NCBI GenBank assembly: GCA_021442155.1
Contig: CM038216.1
Coordinates: 159,015,983-159,079,982 of the forward strand
DNA: 64,000 nucleotides
Direction: 5' to 3'
From: Cymbidium sinense
Taxonomy: Eukaryota > Streptophyta > Magnoliopsida > Asparagales > Orchidaceae
Below the pieces are notes generated by a model. The model did no database searches, was not told the DNA's origin, and saw nothing but the letters and a program-made list of their open reading frames with translations. A program made the position numbers and the translations under genes. Below are positions 63,333 to 64,000 of the stretch, piece after piece (position 1 is the first letter of the stretch; each line of letters starts with the position of its first letter).

Positions 63333-64000
63333 TAATCCATTGAAAATTGAATTGATTCACACTCGATTAGAACCTAGGAAGCATTGGCAACCACCTCAGA
63401 GCTTTCCTAAGGTCCCTAGAGAGAATTTAGATTTCCCATTCTTCTATTTAGCACAGTGCAAAATAGGGGAGGTCCATTGAATAAAATTCTACACTCAATC
63501 TCCTTTCAATTCCTCTTGCACACTTGATCTAGGAGCCAAGTCAGCCCACCCAAGTTTTCTAAAGTTCTAGAGGCAAGGAGAAATCAATTCAATCAAAGCC
63601 ACAAAGGGAGTGAAGAGGAGTTGGTCCACCCATTCATCCACTCAACCTCAAGAGCTAGGAACTTCAATAAGGCTTCATCTCCACTAAACGAAGCTACCCC
63701 ATCAATCTCGAGTGTCGGTGATCACCTCTAGTGAGGTTAGTGATTTGTTGATCACTTAGGCTATGATGTGTTGCTCCTTTGGGAAAGAAATTTTCATTGC
63801 ATGTGAAATCCAACATTGGATTGGACGCTCTGGTCCTTTAAATGTTGTGGGTTGAGTCTTGAATGAATCATGAAAGATCGTGGATCTCTGAATCATGAAT
63901 GGTTCACATTCATCCTCGTGAAGAACTCAACCCATCTTAGCCATCCATCCCATTATAGATGGATGAGATTATTACACATGTTTATATATCATCCATTTTA

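Larger units (their letters stand above)
60655..64000 (+). repeat. Giant Tat-type LTR, copy 4 (plus sense, cut by window end)
   Basis: It starts TGTTGACCTTATG at 60,655 with 'gagctctcaacacctccatcttagg', the inverse of 17,700-17,748. It then shows the ~180-bp repeat (61,080-61,690), TTGACC tract (62,040-63,130), hairpin (63,314-63,332), 'gtgatcacctctagtgaggttagtg' (63,717; inverse of 14,590-14,615) and the start of the GC-richer island. It resembles copy 1 most, including four tandem units. The remainder lies past 64,000. Confidence 0.65.

Overview
The window is repeat-dense plant nuclear DNA. It is AT-rich, has no recognisable cellular gene, and is built almost entirely from decayed and nested Ty3/gypsy LTR retrotransposons. 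The host is a flowering plant (inferred from the element lineages); I cannot name the species. No tRNA, rRNA or CRISPR array was seen. Every coding trace is a retroelement gag/pol fragment broken by stops and frameshifts.

Family T (Tat/Ogre-like, dual RNase H) dominates. Its most striking part is a non-coding module of about 6.8-8.0 kb that I interpret as a giant LTR. It occurs at 1-5,580 (partial), 9,735-17,748 and 21,515-28,281 on the minus strand, and at 32,698-39,747 and 60,655-64,000 (cut by the window end) on the plus strand. A diverged fragment lies at 18,900-21,320. Inside it, in fixed order, are a GGTCAA/TTGACC-rich tract, a ~180-bp tandem repeat, two small hairpins and AT-rich filler. 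Its sense 3' end is followed by a GGCGACTCC primer-binding-site-like motif, clearest at 9,717-9,725.

Layout. The left third is minus-sense: LTR (28,281 to 21,515), broken RT-RNase H-integrase (18,850 to 17,765), LTR (17,748 to 9,735), PBS, broken RNase H/integrase (9,550 to 8,600), a higher-order tandem repeat (8,365 to 7,384), 3' non-coding region, LTR (5,580 to 1). At 28,281 the sense flips to plus: RNase H/integrase (28,284-30,190), 3' non-coding repeat region, LTR (32,698-39,747), degraded PBS. Then comes a minus-sense Tat block (integrase 40.5 to 39.9 kb; gag-PR-RT-RH 57.0 to 51.95 kb), split by nested chromoviruses. The sense flips again at a 12-bp palindrome (57,027-57,038) into plus-sense RNase H/integrase (to 58,414), the same 3' region and another LTR.

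The nested chromoviruses are both minus-strand. C2 (about 40.64-51.95 kb) sits in the Tat block. C1 (42,395-48,871) sits in the integrase of C2 with a 5-bp target duplication, two LTRs with 11-bp inverted ends, and an initiator-tRNA-Met PBS. Their TGATG...CATCA termini and RT/integrase motifs resemble the centromere-associated CRM lineage.

No gene network can be described. The order of events inferred from nesting is Tat elements first, then C2, then C1, with inversions and internal deletions within the Tat family.
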